DNA of 64,000 nucleotides from Astropecten irregularis (GCA_963971285.1 OZ020246.1:8725217-8789216), one strand, 5' to 3'. Shown: positions 9,324-27,801, counted from the first letter of the stretch. The notes: generated by a model not told the origin, from the sequence alone. Program-made: numbers and translations.

Positions 9324-12300
9324 ATACTATGACCGGCATTTGCCAGGTCCAGCAGATAGGTCAATGCCTTGTCGCTCAAACAGACCCAACCACCAGGTGC
9401 ACATCCTGAGGAACAGCAATAGCTAAAACAGCAACAGGGGAGATAATCCATTTAGTTTCAGATTATTTTGGATGAGACAGCATTATTTGCATTTTGGGTA
9501 CATTCGTTTAGCTCCCCGGGACGGGTCGACATCAGTCAAGCTCGTCCCCATTCTCTCGCTTGTTTTGTGCAGTATAGCACGACCATTCCCAGTAAGGGCT
9601 GACCCGTGTATAGCTAAACGAATGCACCCTTTATAGTGAAACTTTACACTGTAAAATGGCATACGTGCGCGAACCTTCTCGTAAGGCTCTCACAAGTAAC
9701 AAATACTAACGGTTTCTGACAAAAGCAAGCTAATTCCTTGCGTAGTTTAGCTTTTTATCAAAGTCGGCTTTACGTTCCCTGATCCATCCGCTTCCATCCG
9801 CTAGGCTTCCGATGAACATCCGTTTAACATCATACATACTACCCACGTCCGTTCTGTTTTCGCAAATTTTCGCCAATTTCTGGAGTGGATGGAAACGGAT
9901 GGAGCCACCCCCGAAATTGTGCTCGTCCGCTGTGTCCTTTATGCTAGGAGTCCACTGGGCCGCCGGCGCCAGTTGGTGCCAGTTCGCGCCAACGCAATTT
10001 TCTGTGGCGCCTATAGTGTCGCAAATAAGGTGCCTAGTGGCGTGCAGTGCCTCAAACTGGCTCGTGGCCCGTAACGGCGCCAAAAATTGAATTTGGCGGC
10101 AAGAAAATTTCAAAATGTTTCAAATCTTCGTCGCGCCACTTGCATCGAGCAATCAGCGCGAAGTGTTCATCAAGTGGCACCAAATAGCGCAAACAATCCA
10201 CCTATTGGAATCCACTGGAATGTAATGGCGCGCGCCAAGTTGCGCCACTACGCGCCAATCACATAATCTTTGGCGCGAACTGGCACCAACTGGCGCCGGC
10301 CCAGTGGACTCCTAGCATTATGCATACGTTTTGCGGTTTTGTGTCCATCGGCCAGTGGGACCGCGCTTTAGCAATCGTTATTTTATAAAAAGTAAAGACT
10401 GTTGTTGTAGTTTTGCCTTTTGATGTTGATTAACCAGCGTTTAACATCGAGATGTCGGTAAGGTTTCAAAGTCTGTTGTGCAAAGAATGTTTCTAAATCT
10501 GCTGGTCTATTTTAAAGAATATCTGCATATTATTACCTTGATATCTTTGCCTGCTTGCCGTCGCAGGTGTCCCTGATATTGGACTTGGCATCAGCACCAT
10601 CATTGTCTCCAGCAGGGTTCAGGAGCTTGTTATTATCTAGCAGTTTGATTCGTGGGTTGTTCAGTATCCGACGGGCCAGTGACTGTACAGTTGCACTACA
10701 CAATCCTGAAACTGAACGAGCCAATGTTTTTTTTGTTAGTGTTATTCAGCTGTGAACTGCAATGCCACCATTTAATTTAAGCTCAGCTGAAATTTATCTT
10801 GATATTAGTTTGATATTATTTGGTAGCATGCCGAAACAGAAATCTTCACAGATTTACCTATAACTTACAGGGTATAAAGATGGTGATGGTAGAAACATAC
10901 CGTTAAAATTGTTCTGCCTGAAATGCTGTATTTATCCAGTAAAGAGTAAAACCAGTGACCAAAATTATTTTTGATCTTTAAAAAGATTTAAAAAAAAAAC
11001 ACCGTAGCCGTTTTTCACTGTTTTCTCAAAAAGTGGGCGCCGTATATGGGACTGATGAAATTTTCACATTATGACTGTGACATTATCTTCCTTGAACATT
11101 TTTTCCCCCATGAATCTGTATTTCTTTGACAAAAAGTACGATATTGCCTTTAAACATCATCGAAAAGTAATTTATTTCTTTACCGAGTGAAGTTATTCCA
11201 AAGAGAAACGAAAAAAGCGAGAGGAGCCCACTGATCTATACAAACTGGATAGGTCGCGGGTGCAGTGATTAGACGGCGAGCCGTGAAGTCACCAGCGGCC
11301 ATGTTAGGATATTCAGCACAATACTCATTGCACTGCATGACTGCACAGCAAACAGTGCAGCAATTCTCTGTGTACGCCGGCCCACGGGCCTGCCAATGTA
11401 TTGAATATCCCAAAATGGCCGCACGGATGCTTCACCTGCAGAGCAGCGCAACCTATCCAGTTTGTATAGACCTAACCTGAACACGCGTTCCGCCGGGGCT
11501 TTCTGAAGCAGCATTTTACTCCGGCAGGTTTTGTAGGACACAGATTGGAGATGTAGGTGTCATCTGGACAAGCTGAGGTGGAGATACATTGTCCAACTTG
11601 GCCATGAGACGAGTGATCATAGCTGGCACACTTTTCGTCGCTGGCAGCTGTAACGGTCAACATCACAAAACAAATTTAGTGATGAAGTTCAAACCATTTC
11701 CTTTACCGACATTCATTAAATATTTTGTTACTTAAAACTAAAAAATCACCATGAATGAACTACTGTATATGAATTCGTGTCTTTCTTCATAGTTCATAAT
11801 TTGTGCATGTATTATCACATAAAAAAAGGTATTTCGCAGGCGCAAAAACATTAGTAATGTAAAATGCATATAAAAAATCAAACTGTTTTTGTAGCAAGAC
11901 AAGTGATAAGCTCAGCTGCTGCAAACTGCTCATCAGCCAAAATTACCTGGGGCCAATTTCATAGAGCTGCTTAGCACAAAAAATCGCTAAGCATGACATT
12001 TCTGACTTAATAAAAACACTTAACAAGCAAATGTCCATGTGTTGTGTATCATTTTCAATTGTTCTTTGGCTGTTGTTTGCTGACCAAGAATATCAAATTG
12101 AATTTTCAATGGTGGTTTGTTTTATTGGGCAAGCCATTTTTGTGCTAAGCAATTTGTTGTGCTAAGCATGTCTATGAAATTGGCCCCTGAGATATATCAA
12201 TACGCTTAGAGTTAGGAGGGCCTGACGCGTTTCTCAAAGACCCTTTGTCTGACCATCCCCCTCCTATTGTCCTGATTCGCTTATCTATTAATTTGTGTTT

Positions 12301-13951
12301 CTATTCACTAAATACCCTTGCATGTTCTTGTCCTTCGTCACTTAGCCTATGAGAAAGATCCTGCTGGGATCGAAACGCATCAGGCCCTCCTAACTCAAAG
12401 CACGTTTTTGTAGCAAATTGACTTATGAAAAGAGTAAAGCGTTTCTAGTTTTGAGAAAGAATTTAACTGCCTGGGTATAAACGGTGAGTGACTTGTGACT
12501 ATTGGTAAATAAAGGAAATAATTATCTTTAACACATTATGATTGTGGTATATCTTTTTCCATTCATCACCAAAACTTGAATAAAGCCTACTCACTGGTAA
12601 AGCAACACTTGATATCTGCAGCCTGGGTTGGACACAATTTGGAGATGTACTTGCCACCTGGGCACGAGGTTGTAGACACACACTGTCCTGTACAGCCATA
12701 CTTTTGGTGGTCGTAGTCTCTACATTCTGGATCTGTGTATGCTATAGTGTTTGGGAATCGAGGAAATAATGTTGTTTCCCTGGTCTTTTAGTGGTGCACC
12801 CGTGCTCATTAATAAAAGTTAAGTGCTCAATATATTATAAATGAGAGAGTTCAGAGAGCCAAGAAGTTGAGGGATTGAAGAAAAAGGGCACTGCATGGAC
12901 CTCCTGCAGTTGTTTATGCAATTGGGTGAGACAGTGGGTCTGTTTAAGCCGTTTTGCAGAGGGATGTTTTCTTTTGAAAATGGCTTCTTTGACTGGAGTA
13001 AACCATACCTTCTTTTAGAGGTGGTCAGCTATGAGGATGAGTATATCTCCAAAATTCAATGGTCAACCCACCATAAAATGAAAAAAAATGAAAGGTGACA
13101 TGTTCATCATCATTTGTCTGTGCAACCGGAACACCTGTGAAAGTTCTGTGTATTCTTAAATGATTTTTGAAGTATTAGGAGTTATCACTGTTGTCTATGG
13201 GAGTTTATTTACTTGGGTGCAACCTTAGCATTTCCTGTATCATGGCGGGACAATCATAAAACTTCTAATAAAACGAATACGACACAATGATTTTACACCT
13301 TAGAAGGAAATCTGTTAGATGATTATGAAATATATAATCGTTTTCTTTTGAGTGATTTTGATACGAGTGATTCCTGATACGATATTAAAGATTACAACCA
13401 TCACCCTTGCTGCTTTTAAAATGAAACATAATCAGTCATCATGCAGTATTTAATTACACGTATACGTGTTGGATTACTGTGCCTTTTTTTCTGATATATA
13501 TCCATCATTCTGTTTATTCATTTAAAACATTTTGGGTCGGTCTTTCTTGTACAATACAAAATTTACATAGGAAATCAACATTGTAACAGTATATAAGCAA
13601 TACCGCGCCGATCTAGAGTAAAACTACTAGCTCTGACGCAACTGAGGCAGTGTATTATGATGCAGGTGGGTCTAGTGTTAAACTTATCTAGCCCCGACAC
13701 AATATTGATGCAGTGTGCAAACTGTACATGTATTTCCTTAACATAACGACGGCTGTTATCCACTACGGATGCTAAGCCGTCGAATTAAACCAACCAAAAT
13801 GTCTACAACTGTGAACGAAAGTTTTCGTTAATTTCACCCGAATGTCGACAAAAAACGGCGACATTCTTTTTTATAAATATCGCGACTTTTTCTTACCAGT
13901 GGAAGATCCCAAACTACCCAGCAAAAGTAAAACAGCCAGAGTAACTTCCAT
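9324..13951 (-). CDS. Secreted cysteine-rich protein with start of a putative peptidoglycan-hydrolase-like domain; interrupted by the Gypsy element
   Basis: Five exons by eye (all -): 13951-13897, 12741-12595, 11647-11477, 10705-10537 and 9422-9324, with introns of phase 1, 1, 1 and 2 and GT-AG borders. Residues 1-18 are a signal peptide (MEVTLAVLLLLGSLGSST). Exons 2 and 3 each encode a Cys-rich repeat of the form GQC-ST-C-YIS-LCP-KCCF (about 25-66 and 74-115), clearly paralogous. Exon 4 starts a new domain with SLARRILNNPRI and NIRDTCDGKQ; exon 5 has CAPGGWVCLSDKAL. From memory this combination recalls secreted bacterial-wall hydrolases (M15/VanY-like) of marine animals, but the catalytic region would lie further on, so function is tentative. 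Exon 5 stops at the LTR boundary after 32 codons. No stop codon or frameshift is seen in the readable exons. Confidence 0.7.
9496..9629. mobile_element. MITE, 134 bp, in intron 4 of the cysteine-rich gene
   Basis: Terminal inverted repeats of 18 bp (GGGTACATTCGTTTAGCT at 9496-9513 and its complement at 9612-9629) match at 17 positions. The interior is GC-rich. No coding capacity and no clear target duplication is seen. Confidence 0.75.
9942..10317. mobile_element. MITE, 376 bp, TTA target duplication (Harbinger-like?)
   Basis: Long inverted repeats of about 46 bp start TGCTAGGAGTCCACTGGGCC and differ by a 3-nt indel. TTA flanks both ends (9939-9941 and 10318-10320). A 3-bp TTA/TWA duplication is typical of PIF/Harbinger, so that superfamily is suggested. 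The interior has many GGCGCC-type words. It lies in intron 4 of the cysteine-rich gene. Confidence 0.75.
10819..11153. mobile_element. TTAA-MITE copy 1 (left end decayed)
   Basis: Member of the family repeated across this window: inverted ends AAGGTAGTATCATACTTTGG, conserved blocks around AACTTACAGGGTATAAAGATGG and TTTTTCACTGTTTTCTCAAA. Lies in intron 3 of the cysteine-rich gene. The left inverted repeat is diverged. Confidence 0.75.
11235..11470. mobile_element. Foldback MITE, 236 bp, beside a splice donor
   Basis: Perfect 20-bp inverted ends (TCTATACAAACTGGATAGGT at 11235-11254, complement at 11451-11470). Inside, a second inverted pair (GCGGCCATGTTAGGATATTCA and a copy differing at about 3 of 21 bases) makes the element largely self-complementary. 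Its right end lies 6 nt inside intron 3 of the cysteine-rich gene, directly after the donor GTTAGG. Confidence 0.8.
11949..12187. mobile_element. GGGGCCAATTTC MITE, copy 1
   Basis: Ends GGGGCCAATTTCATAGA and TCTATGAAATTGGCCCC are inverted repeats. A second copy of nearly the same length is at 16480-16717. No coding frame. Lies in intron 2 of the cysteine-rich gene. Confidence 0.8.
12209..12396. mobile_element. Inverted-repeat element with hammerhead-like right arm
   Basis: GAGTTAGGAGGGCCTGACGC... at 12209-12233 and its complement at 12372-12396 match at 24 of 25 positions. The right arm carries CTATGAG, then a hairpin GATCC-TGCT-GGGATC, then GAAACG (about 12357-12377), which resembles a hammerhead ribozyme core of Penelope-like elements. 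A fragment of the same repeat is at 16758-16800. Confidence 0.55.
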
Positions 13952-14022
13952 TTTTGTTGAAGGTAAAAATCACTGTATGTGGACTGCTCATACACGAAAC
14001 CTAGTGTGACTGATGCGGTAGG

Positions 14023-14031
14023 CTTTATATA
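14023..14031 (-). promoter_or_regulatory. TATA box of the cysteine-rich gene
   Basis: On the - strand TATATAAAG lies 72 nt upstream of the ATG (13951-13949). A start of transcription about 30 nt downstream gives a 5' UTR of about 45 nt. This supports the exon 1 model. Confidence 0.6.
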
Positions 14032-14066
14032 CCTTAACAAAAATAGACCAAAAAACAGCAATCCCT

Positions 14067-14215
14067 GGGGCCGATTTCACTAACGCTTTGCGATCATCGT
14101 AAAGCCCAAATCCATCGCTAAACGGAAAATTGCTATGAAAAGTAGCGATCGATTTTCTGTTTAGCGATGGATTTGGGCTTTACGATGATCGCAAAGCGTT
14201 AGTGAAATCGGCCCC
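14067..14215. mobile_element. Near-perfect hairpin MITE, 149 bp, just upstream of a promoter
   Basis: Two arms of 64 nt (14067-14130 and 14152-14215) are reverse complements with one mismatch, leaving a 21-nt loop. The ends GGGGCCGATTTCAC relate it to the GGGGCCAATTTC MITEs. It begins 36 bp upstream of the TATA box of the - strand cysteine-rich gene. Confidence 0.85.
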
Positions 14216-15991
14216 TGGTGCAAAGGACACAGTGTGTGAACGAAGCAAAACGGGTGCAGCACTTTCAATAAAGACCACAAATTAAAAGTGCATTTCCTGG
14301 TTCATCAAAGACACGGTGTGTGACAGAATACAATGCGATATTATTCATGTTATAATAAAGTAAAAACATAATGCATGTGAACGAAACGGTAAATCATATT
14401 ACAATGTGCGATCATGGGATGGCGGCCCTCTATAAAAATGGAATCATGATTATACAGGGTGTCTCAGAAAAAAACGCAACACTGTGTCGGCGGGACCCAT
14501 AATGTTAACATGAAACTCACTGGTGTCGATTTCTTTTCATGATTGGTGGGGATGATTGGTGATTTGCTGTCCTATGCGAGGGAGCGAAGCGGCCGAGCTG
14601 CAGAGGCTGTGGGAGGTGGAATACCCCTACCAAACCAGGGACTTTTTGATAAAAACAGAGTCGAAAAGTCGCATTTTAGAGCATTTAAAAACGATATCCA
14701 GAAGAATTAAACAGTATAAATTCACTGCGAAGACTACAAAAACAACAAGGATCATGTAATATTTCTATACAATAAACTTGAAATGACATTCAACCTCAAA
14801 TTATTGGGGGGGGGGGGGGGGGGGGGGGTGATAATACACGCCATCCCCCCACCTCAAATATTGGGAGGGATATATCCCCCCATCCCCCCCCCCGGGATCG
14901 ATACCCATGATGAAACTGTTTATCACTTCAAGATTCAAATACGTGTTACAACCATGTCTTGGCAAGACATAATTATGCAAATTTCACCCAGGCAAGTTAT
15001 CATTTACATTATTTTGTAGTAGTCAAAATCCCCATGCAACAGTAACATGCACAATATTCGTCTTTTTAAGGATATTGAAAATGTATTTGCGACAAGTCAT
15101 TTGGATTTTTTGTTCTTCAACCGGGAATGGGACAAAATGTGTTCGACCAAACATGAATACTGTATAACAATTTGCTTACATTAACGACACGATATCTCAG
15201 ATAGTTTTGCAGTTTGTTCTCAAAGTTTTATTCTGATATTGCAAACAAATTTCAACTCCATTGCATAAATCACAGCCCAAATAAAAAACAAATTACATAC
15301 AGCATGCCATAATGCAGTTTTCATAATATTTACAAAATATACAAACGGTTCTATTTTTTTCGTAACAAAAGTGAAAAAAAAACGGTATGGCGTTTTGCTT
15401 AAGACGTCTATTTACATGAAATAAATACACCCCCCATAATTCTCAACACACAACAGTGCTACCATAGCCTGATGTTCGTGGCAGTCTACAACGGAATAGT
15501 CAGGCTTTTTATACGTCTTATTTTAAAGTTCGTCGTCACTAGCCGAAGTTTTAAGGGCATAACACAACAGCTATAATGGTCCTAAAAAGATTTTAACAGA
15601 TCACCATTTAAAGGGATGGTACAGAACTAGTTTTTGCGACAAAACCGTTGCTGACAGTGAAAGCACATTTTGTAATCCATCATATACCTTAACTGACAAA
15701 CCTGTAGAAGTTTGAGGTTAATCAGCCATCTTGGTCGCGAGAAAATAGTGAAAATCCGTTTACACATTTCAACGAATGAATAAAACGCTTCGAAGCGATT
15801 TACAATGTATTCCAATCTGAAAATAGTTTCATTAATCAAAAGCAGAATACATGTACATGTCTGACATTTTAACTCGATTGAATAGCTCAGTATCTTGACA
15901 CGTTAGGTGTCATGTTTGAATGAGATAATGTATATGGGTGTTGTTCTTAGACCTTAATTAACTATATACTGTACGCTATGTGTAACCTTTT
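14216..15991. other. Intergenic, no gene seen
   Basis: AT-rich spacer between the two - strand genes. It contains a run of 23 G (14806-14828) followed by C-rich runs, and otherwise nothing I can assign. Short open frames here have no features of a gene. Confidence 0.6.
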
Positions 15992-16138
15992 AATGGGAGA
16001 CTTTGGAGAACCGGTCTTCAGATCAACAGCGCCCCCGCACGCAATTGTGAGCATGCGTTCGTTGTTTTGCGCCTGCGCTGTTGTGCGTGCGCATGCGCTG
16101 TTGATGAGTTGAAGACCGGTTCTCCAAAGTCTCCCATT
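15992..16138. mobile_element. Hairpin MITE, 147 bp
   Basis: Perfect 29-bp inverted ends (AATGGGAGACTTTGGAGAAC... at 15992-16020, complement at 16110-16138). The interior is rich in GCGC and GCATGC words and also partly self-complementary. Confidence 0.8.
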
Positions 16139-16479
16139 GAACGAAACTGTTAAAATTACATGTAATAAACTTTTCTTTTCAAACGAATGTATTTCCATTT
16201 AAAGCTTAACGCAAATCCAGTGGTGGGACATTCAAAAGGGAGAAGTATAGGGCGACATCTGTTGGCGACTTGTCACTAGGAATTAACGGTAGCAGTCAGT
16301 GGCAATGTTGCGGCTGTATTGTGGGAAGGTGTCACGGTAGCGGCTACTGCTCAGATAAAAAGATGCAAAAATAAACGCAACACATCAGTATACAAAAAAT
16401 AATATAAATTGAAGATAACAATGCTCCGTGTTTGTCAGTAAATGTATTACAACATGCAAATACTAAACTGCTGCAAACT

Positions 16480-16717
16480 GGGGCCAATTTCATAGAGCTG
16501 CTTAGCACAAAAATTCGCTAAGCATGACATTTCTGTCTTAGTAAAAAAAAGGATTAACAACCAAATTTCTGTGTGTTGTGTATCACTTGCAATTGGTCTT
16601 TGGCTGTTGTTCGCTGACCATGAATATCAAATCGAATTTTCAGTGGTGGTTTGTTTTATTGGGCGAGACATTTTTGTGCTAATTGTTTGTGCTAAGCAGC
16701 TCTATGAAATTGGCCCC
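16480..16717. mobile_element. GGGGCCAATTTC MITE, copy 2
   Basis: Same family as 11949-12187, with the same ends and a similar interior. Flanking words (CTGCAAACT on the left, TTCATCAACCAAAA on the right) resemble an unbroken stretch beside copy 1 (CTGCAAACTGCTCATCAGCC). The two MITEs therefore seem to have landed in copies of a larger repeat. Confidence 0.8.
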
Positions 16718-16757
16718 TGTTCATCAACCAAAACAGTGACAAGTAAAATGCATGGAG

Positions 16758-16800
16758 TTAGGAGGGCCTGACGTTTCGATCCTATAGCAGGAACTTTCTC
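16758..16800 (-). repeat. Fragment of the GTTAGGAGGGCCTGACG repeat
   Basis: Matches the end of the element at 12209-12396. On the - strand it reads TTTGAGAAAGTTCC, hairpin loop, GGATCGAAACGTCAGG, the same hammerhead-like layout without an intact CTGATGA. Confidence 0.55.
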
Positions 16801-16834
16801 AAAGGCAACCAATTAAACAACGAAAAGATTAAGT

Positions 16835-16840
16835 TTTATT
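16835..16840 (-). terminator. Polyadenylation signal of the 136-residue gene
   Basis: AATAAA on the - strand about 115 nt beyond the stop codon at 16954-16956. This is a suitable place for 3' end formation of the gene read from 22498 downwards. Confidence 0.5.
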
Positions 16841-16953
16841 AATTAATTGTCTGATTATACCCTGGCGTTTTCTTCATCGTTATTCTTCAATCTTCAGCAA
16901 GAATCATATTTCAATGATATCAGTATTTGCTTCAGAGCAATACTTACAAGATA

Positions 16954-24680
<7,727 letters not shown>

Positions 24681-25414
24681 ATGGCGGACGGCGGAATTGG
24701 AATAGGAGATGTTTTGCTGATGATAGTGTCATTTCTCACCTCACTATCTGTGGTACTCATCTTTATTGTTATCGGTAAGTGCTTTTAGGTTTTATCAGAG
24801 ATTTTGGTAGTTGCGTAGACTCGTAAACAGGGCCCAGATACATCGCTACTCTCAGAACCCGCTACTCTCAGAACCCAGGTTCTGAGAGTAGCGATGTATC
24901 TGGGCCCTGTTTATGGGTCTAGTAGTAGCGATGATCTCGTAACCCTGGCCTACGTCTGACATGTGGCCGGCCAGGGCTTGGACCTTAGGGTTACGACAAA
25001 GTTAGTCTGAGTAACTTCGACCCTAAAAATCTCCTTTTCTAACATTTGGACATGATCTGGCGATAGTAGGGTCCAAGTACCTTGTGTGTAAATGAGTGGC
25101 AAGAGCTCCTTTTTGCCTCTACCTTGAGTCAAAATCCTGTGATTTCACCTTCAAAACGATCCTAAAATGTCTCATGCGGCCATTGATTGACAGTGTACAT
25201 GTATCTTGTTTTCATTGTAGGTTGGTACATTGTATGGGTGGCGTTCCTGTCTCGTTTCAAACTGATGAGAGAGCTCCTGTCCGTCAATGATGATGAAGTA
25301 ACCAAAGACAAAGCAGCCACACCCAAGGACCCAAAGACCTCATCGTTATCATCATCAGCATCCTCATCTTCAGCAACGAGAAGGACAAGGCAACGCACTA
25401 CCCCGTTGACGTAG
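24681..25414 (+). CDS. SMIM13: Small integral membrane protein 13 orthologue
   Basis: Two exons, 24681-24774 and 25221-25414, joined at phase 1 (donor GTAAGT, acceptor TTTTCATTGTAG), give 95 residues. The N-terminus MADGGIGIGD is followed by one hydrophobic membrane segment (about residues 10-36). After it comes the juxtamembrane motif GWYIVWVAFLSRFKLMRELL, matching the vertebrate SMIM13 motif GWYFVWHLFLSKFKFLREL (from memory). A Ser-rich acidic/basic tail ends TRRTRQRTTPLT, again like the SMIM13 end RSARQRR...PLT. The length is close to the human protein (about 91). SMIM13 is a conserved single-pass protein of unclear function. The intron holds a hairpin MITE. Confidence 0.9.
24825..24912. 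mobile_element. Hairpin MITE in the SMIM13 intron
   Basis: Arms AAACAGGGCCCAGATACATC... and its complement are about 35 nt long, perfect, and close to each other. The left arm end GCTACTCTCAGAACCC is duplicated in tandem. The element is 88 bp. Confidence 0.75.
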
Positions 25415-26046
25415 CACATAGGGATCCTGCTATCTATCACCAGAGAGGTCTGACGCCGTGTCACCAGGTTTCATAAATCAGTCTACGTAAAACATTGCAG
25501 GATGTAGCCCACCAGCCAGCTATTTAAGCTTCTTGCCTCAGCAATGGATTAAAGTTCCAACAGCTTATTTACAAGTCTTCTGTTTCAGTCTACTATGAGA
25601 GGATTCCTGTGTTCACATCAGGTGTGTGACTCAAAGCCAAATCTTGGACTGATTGAACCGGTGATGTTATCATCACCAGCACATTCCTTCGTTTTTGAAA
25701 GAGCTGTACCTATAGCTACTCAACCTTATTCTCTTGGGGCTTGATCTTCTACTCCACACCCATAAATCCAGATTTCTCCAGGGAAGAACAACTTATGACT
25801 GCAAATTCTGGTTTTCCTTCCCACAAAAACTCTTTATTGATGGAGCCAAATCAAATGGAGCCAATTGTTGACGTGGAAGCCTGTTATATGTTCTCATCAT
25901 CATTGCTTAGGTGAAGCTGGGGCATTAGAATGAATCTGCCACAGAGACTTGCCATTCATTAGATCATCATCAAGTTCTTCGATATCTGCATGGTGCTTGC
26001 TTCTCATTCTCTCTCTCTCTCTCTCTCTCCCCTAAATTAACCACTG
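25415..26046 (+). other. Probable SMIM13 3' UTR and downstream DNA
   Basis: No open gene. A weak polyadenylation signal ATTAAA is at 25548-25553. A CT microsatellite of about 11 repeats lies at 26009-26030. Confidence 0.4.
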
Positions 26047-26530
26047 GGTAACTACCACAGAGCTATATTAAAATTACTACAGTGCTAGCTCCGCGTTCTC
26101 CGTGCATAGACGCTTTGAAACCGTCCTGGGCGCAGTCATTTTGAATTTATGTGCCTGTCTGTAGAACAAGAAAACTTTACTGGAATGCCTTTCGAGGAGT
26201 GTACTCTATATGCACTGTGCAAGTAAGTACGCGTGAACGCTGCTGCTGTACGTGACTCGACTGCTGATAAAATCCAACGTCATGGCAAAATTTAAGTGCA
26301 GCGCATGTACGCGGACTGTGCAAAATGAAACGTGCATTTACCGGAGGTGCATCGGATTTTGGGCATATTTGGCTTCGATAACGCACCTGTATAGAACACA
26401 ACGCAGATATGCAAATGAACGTACCAAAAATGTACAAAATTGCACAAACATGGATGCGCCCAGCAGGCATCACTCTGTACATGGAGCTAGCGCTCTAGTA
26501 ATTTTAATATTATAGCTCTTTGGTAACTAC
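26047..26530. mobile_element. Mutator-like MITE with 9-bp target duplication
   Basis: The direct repeat GGTAACTAC flanks both sides (26047-26055 and 26522-26530). Inside are inverted ends sharing GAGCTATA and AATTACTA and GCTAGCTCC. A 9-bp duplication with long inverted ends fits the Mutator (MULE) superfamily. Length about 466 bp; no transposase. Confidence 0.7.
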
Positions 26531-26799
26531 GTACTGGAAGGAGTATTAGTTGAGTAGTTGACTGTCTGTTTGCGACTCCAAAGAACTATTTGCAATCAAT
26601 TGTTTTGCTCAACAGTAGACATCAGAACACATCAACATTCTTGTGTCGCTCCTGTTATCTTTTCACATTTCCCAGAGAATAATCCACTTTGACACTTTCA
26701 AGAATGTTGATGTTTACCTGGGAATACATGTGACCAAATGTTGCTTTGCATCTGAATTCTTAATTCACCCTAAAGTATGAACTTAGAAGGTTAATGAAC

Positions 26800-27300
26800 A
26801 GGGGGCACCAAGGTTGTGACCTGGTCCCAAGGCAGTGACTTAAGGCAGTAGGGCATTTTCCAGGCATACTCCAGGGGAACTGAGGCAATGACCTGGGGCA
26901 CTTAGGCCAGTGGCACAAAGGCAGTGACCAGGGCCATTGAGGCACTAACCAGGGGCACCAAGGCAATGACCAGGGGGCACTGAGGCATTGCAGGGGCACC
27001 AATGCACTGATGAGGCACTAACCAGGGGCAATGAGGCATTGACCATGGGCACAGAGTCATTGACCAGGACCACTGAGGCACTAATCAGGGGCATTGAGGC
27101 ATTGCAGGGGCACCAAGGCAATGACCAGGGGCACTGATGAGGCACTACCCAGGGGCAATGAGGCATTGACCAGGGGCAATGAGGCATTGACCAGGGGCAC
27201 AAAGTCATTGACCAGGGCCACTGAGGCACCAACCTGGGGCATTGAGGCACTAACCAGGGACACTGAGGCAGTGATCATGGGTACTGAGGCAGTCATTGAA
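26800..27300. repeat. 21-bp minisatellite
   Basis: Degenerate tandem units of about 21 bp, consensus GAGGCATTGACCAGGGGCAAT, around 20 or more copies. The period is a multiple of three, so open frames appear on both strands (for example NEALTRG repeats). I take these as by-products. Confidence 0.85.
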
Positions 27301-27801
27301 TCACACCCATGAAGTTCCTACCTATCGGTAGTATGTGGTGCAATGTAAACCTATTTTTTTGGCTCGGCTTAGCAAAGTCTTGAATTTCACTCATGCTATT
27401 GAATCGGTGTTTAATCTCTTTACGTTTTTCATTGTTATTTATAAGAAAAATCAAATGCATTTCATTCTAAGTGACATGGTCGTTCGCTTGAGAAAACTTC
27501 CACTAAGTGAAATGAATGAGACTTGGTTTAGTACTGTGTCGTACAAGATGATGCAGTGAGGCAGTGATATATAGTATAGAGAGTTGCAACAATTTCAAAT
27601 TAGATCAGAGCACTCCACATTCAGCACATGTATGCATTGGTAGCAACGTTCACTGCTTAATACCGTAGTTACGTGTATCTTTAATATCCTTCTTGTTCAA
27701 TTATGTATTTTATTATTGTCATCATTACTTTTGTTTCTATCTTCATTGCTCTGTGTCAAGTTTGTTGTCACATCCCCTTCCAGTTCATCTTTGTGTAAAC
27801 A

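Noticed and set aside
9730..10113. 127-codon - strand frame in intron 4 of the cysteine-rich gene
   Set aside because: It runs into a MITE and its inverted repeat; no splice signals connect it to the gene.
26760..27312. Frames with CPWSMPHC- or NEALTRG-type repeats
   Set aside because: By-products of the 21-bp minisatellite.
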